This document shows positions 63,492 through 64,000 of a stretch of DNA of 64,000 nucleotides, in pieces. Within the stretch, counting starts at the first letter, position 1. Every line of letters starts with the position of its first letter. Location of the stretch: the NCBI GenBank assembly GCA_018646675.1, contig JABGUH010000040.1:1-64000 (forward strand), given 5' to 3'. Origin of the DNA: Bdellovibrionales bacterium (GTDB taxonomy: Bacteria > Bdellovibrionota > Bacteriovoracia > Bacteriovoracales > Bacteriovoracaceae). The position numbers and the translations under genes were made by a program. The notes beneath the pieces are model-generated. The model was not told the origin of the DNA. It saw nothing but the letters and a program-made list of their open reading frames with translations, and did no database searches.

Positions 63492-64000
63492 TAGTTGCCT
63501 AATCATTGCTGGAGAGAAGTCAGGAGAGGAACACTGTCTTAGCTTTCTACCCTCCCTACGCCAACGAACTCCCAATACTCAATATTTCGGTGTCGGGGGA
63601 GACGAGATGGCCCAACTTGATGTTGATCTAATCTACCACCTACAGGAGTTCTCCGCTTGGGGATATAGTGGAGTGATTGCTCAGTTACCATTCTATCTAA
63701 AGGCAATGAACAAAATTGAAGCCGAGGTTATTAATCGAGATTGTAAAGTCGCAATTCTTATCGATTTTCAAACTTTTAACTTAAAACTTGCCCGTAGATT
63801 AGCAAAACATGGGGTTAAAATTCTATACTACGTGGCCCCCCAGGCTTGGGCCTGGAAAAGTTACCGCGTTGCGATTCTGGCCAAAACGGTCCACACTCTT
63901 TTTACCATTATTCCTTTTGAGAAGGAGTGGTTTAATAGTCGTGGGGTCCCTAATGTAGAGTCAATTGACCATCCGATCTGGACCAGATACTGCAATCACC
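63484..64000 (+). CDS. lpxB: Lipid-A-disaccharide synthase (5' part, runs off the window)
   Basis: 172 residues are visible, cut by the window edge. The start MSSSCLIIAGEKSGEEH, with FGVGGDEM, and YYVAPQAWAWK are family motifs (usual AGExSGD, YYVSPQVWAW). The enzyme joins UDP-diacyl-glucosamine to lipid X. The ATG overlaps the end of the oxidoreductase gene by 8 bases, so translation is probably coupled. Confidence 0.93.
   Translation, partial: MSSSCLIIAGEKSGEEHCLSFLPSLRQRTPNTQYFGVGGDEMAQLDVDLIYHLQEFSAWGYSGVIAQLPFYLKAMNKIEAEVINRDCKVAILIDFQTFNLKLARRLAKHGVKILYYVAPQAWAWKSYRVAILAKTVHTLFTIIPFEKEWFNSRGVPNVESIDHPIWTRYCNH

Noticed and set aside
1..64000. Insertion sequences, prophage or toxin-antitoxin modules
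   Set aside because: I found no transposase, integrase, phage structural gene or clear toxin-antitoxin pair. The only mobile-like signal is the repeat array at the left edge, which carries no enzyme.

Overview
The window reads as chromosomal DNA of a Gram-negative bacterium of moderate to low GC. It carries a complete lipid A/outer-membrane block (bamA, skp-like, lpxD, fabZ, lpxA, a sugar oxidoreductase, lpxB), many lipoproteins and exported hydrolases, and the core orders rpsF-rpsR-DUF2232-rplI-dnaB and rplU-rpmA-obgE-rsfS-rlmH. The abundance of secreted metalloproteases and large orphan lipoproteins, and the gene orders, are most like Bdellovibrionota (Bacteriovoracales-type, the former delta-proteobacterial predators). 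That placement is inference from gene content, not from a marker comparison.

Layout. Positions 1-810 hold a non-coding repeat array: two near-identical units of 365 and 300 bp plus a degenerate third copy, with nested 32-bp tandem repeats, perfect 18-bp palindromes and a run of four 10-bp repeats. Positions 984-7926 hold envelope and sugar genes (flippase-like protein, ugd, nitrilase, GmhB-like phosphatase, NifU-like protein, glycosyltransferase, compact helicase). Positions 8184-14284 hold the ribosomal/replication cluster, starting with an S6 and an S18 domain fused in one reading frame, then DUF2232, L9, DnaB, PabB, a DUF6868 protein and an MscS channel. Positions 14450-17230 hold a small protein, an Rrf2 regulator, tRNA-Leu(CAA), an epimerase and an acyltransferase. 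Positions 17373-22702 are rich in small exported or unknown proteins, with a matrixin-like protease, a methyltransferase with a signal peptide and a permuted pterin-synthase homologue.

Positions 22810-26954 hold a peptide ABC transporter (binding protein and two permeases, no ATPase) and a DUF302 protein. Position 27181 starts a 1006-residue hybrid histidine kinase. Positions 30241-32306 hold two duplicated lipoproteins that share a conserved 5' stem-loop. Positions 32852-35975 hold surface-glycan genes (left-handed beta-helix protein, GT22-type mannosyltransferase, FkbM methyltransferase). A PutP-type symporter at 36243-37663 is broken by a single-base frameshift. Positions 37781-45568 hold an exported HExxH protein, a CBS protein, a 1297-residue lipoprotein, a stand-alone diiron beta-lactamase-fold protein and a LolA-like protein. 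serA follows, then a three-gene operon of a putative outer-membrane barrel, a 975-residue zinc metalloprotease lipoprotein and a 662-residue lipoprotein (47293-53075). The right end holds the divergent rplU and bamA transcription units.

The most notable items are the S6-S18 fusion, the Gfo/Idh oxidoreductase between lpxA and lpxB (suggesting diamino-sugar lipid A), the secreted protease/lipoprotein/barrel operon, the giant lipoprotein with a kinase-like D-x4-N...DVG signature, the duplicated lipoproteins with their conserved leader hairpin, and the structured intergenic region near 17.8 kb. Start codons were re-chosen where a Shine-Dalgarno sequence or signal peptide supports a downstream start. 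Family names come from remembered motifs; no database search was possible.
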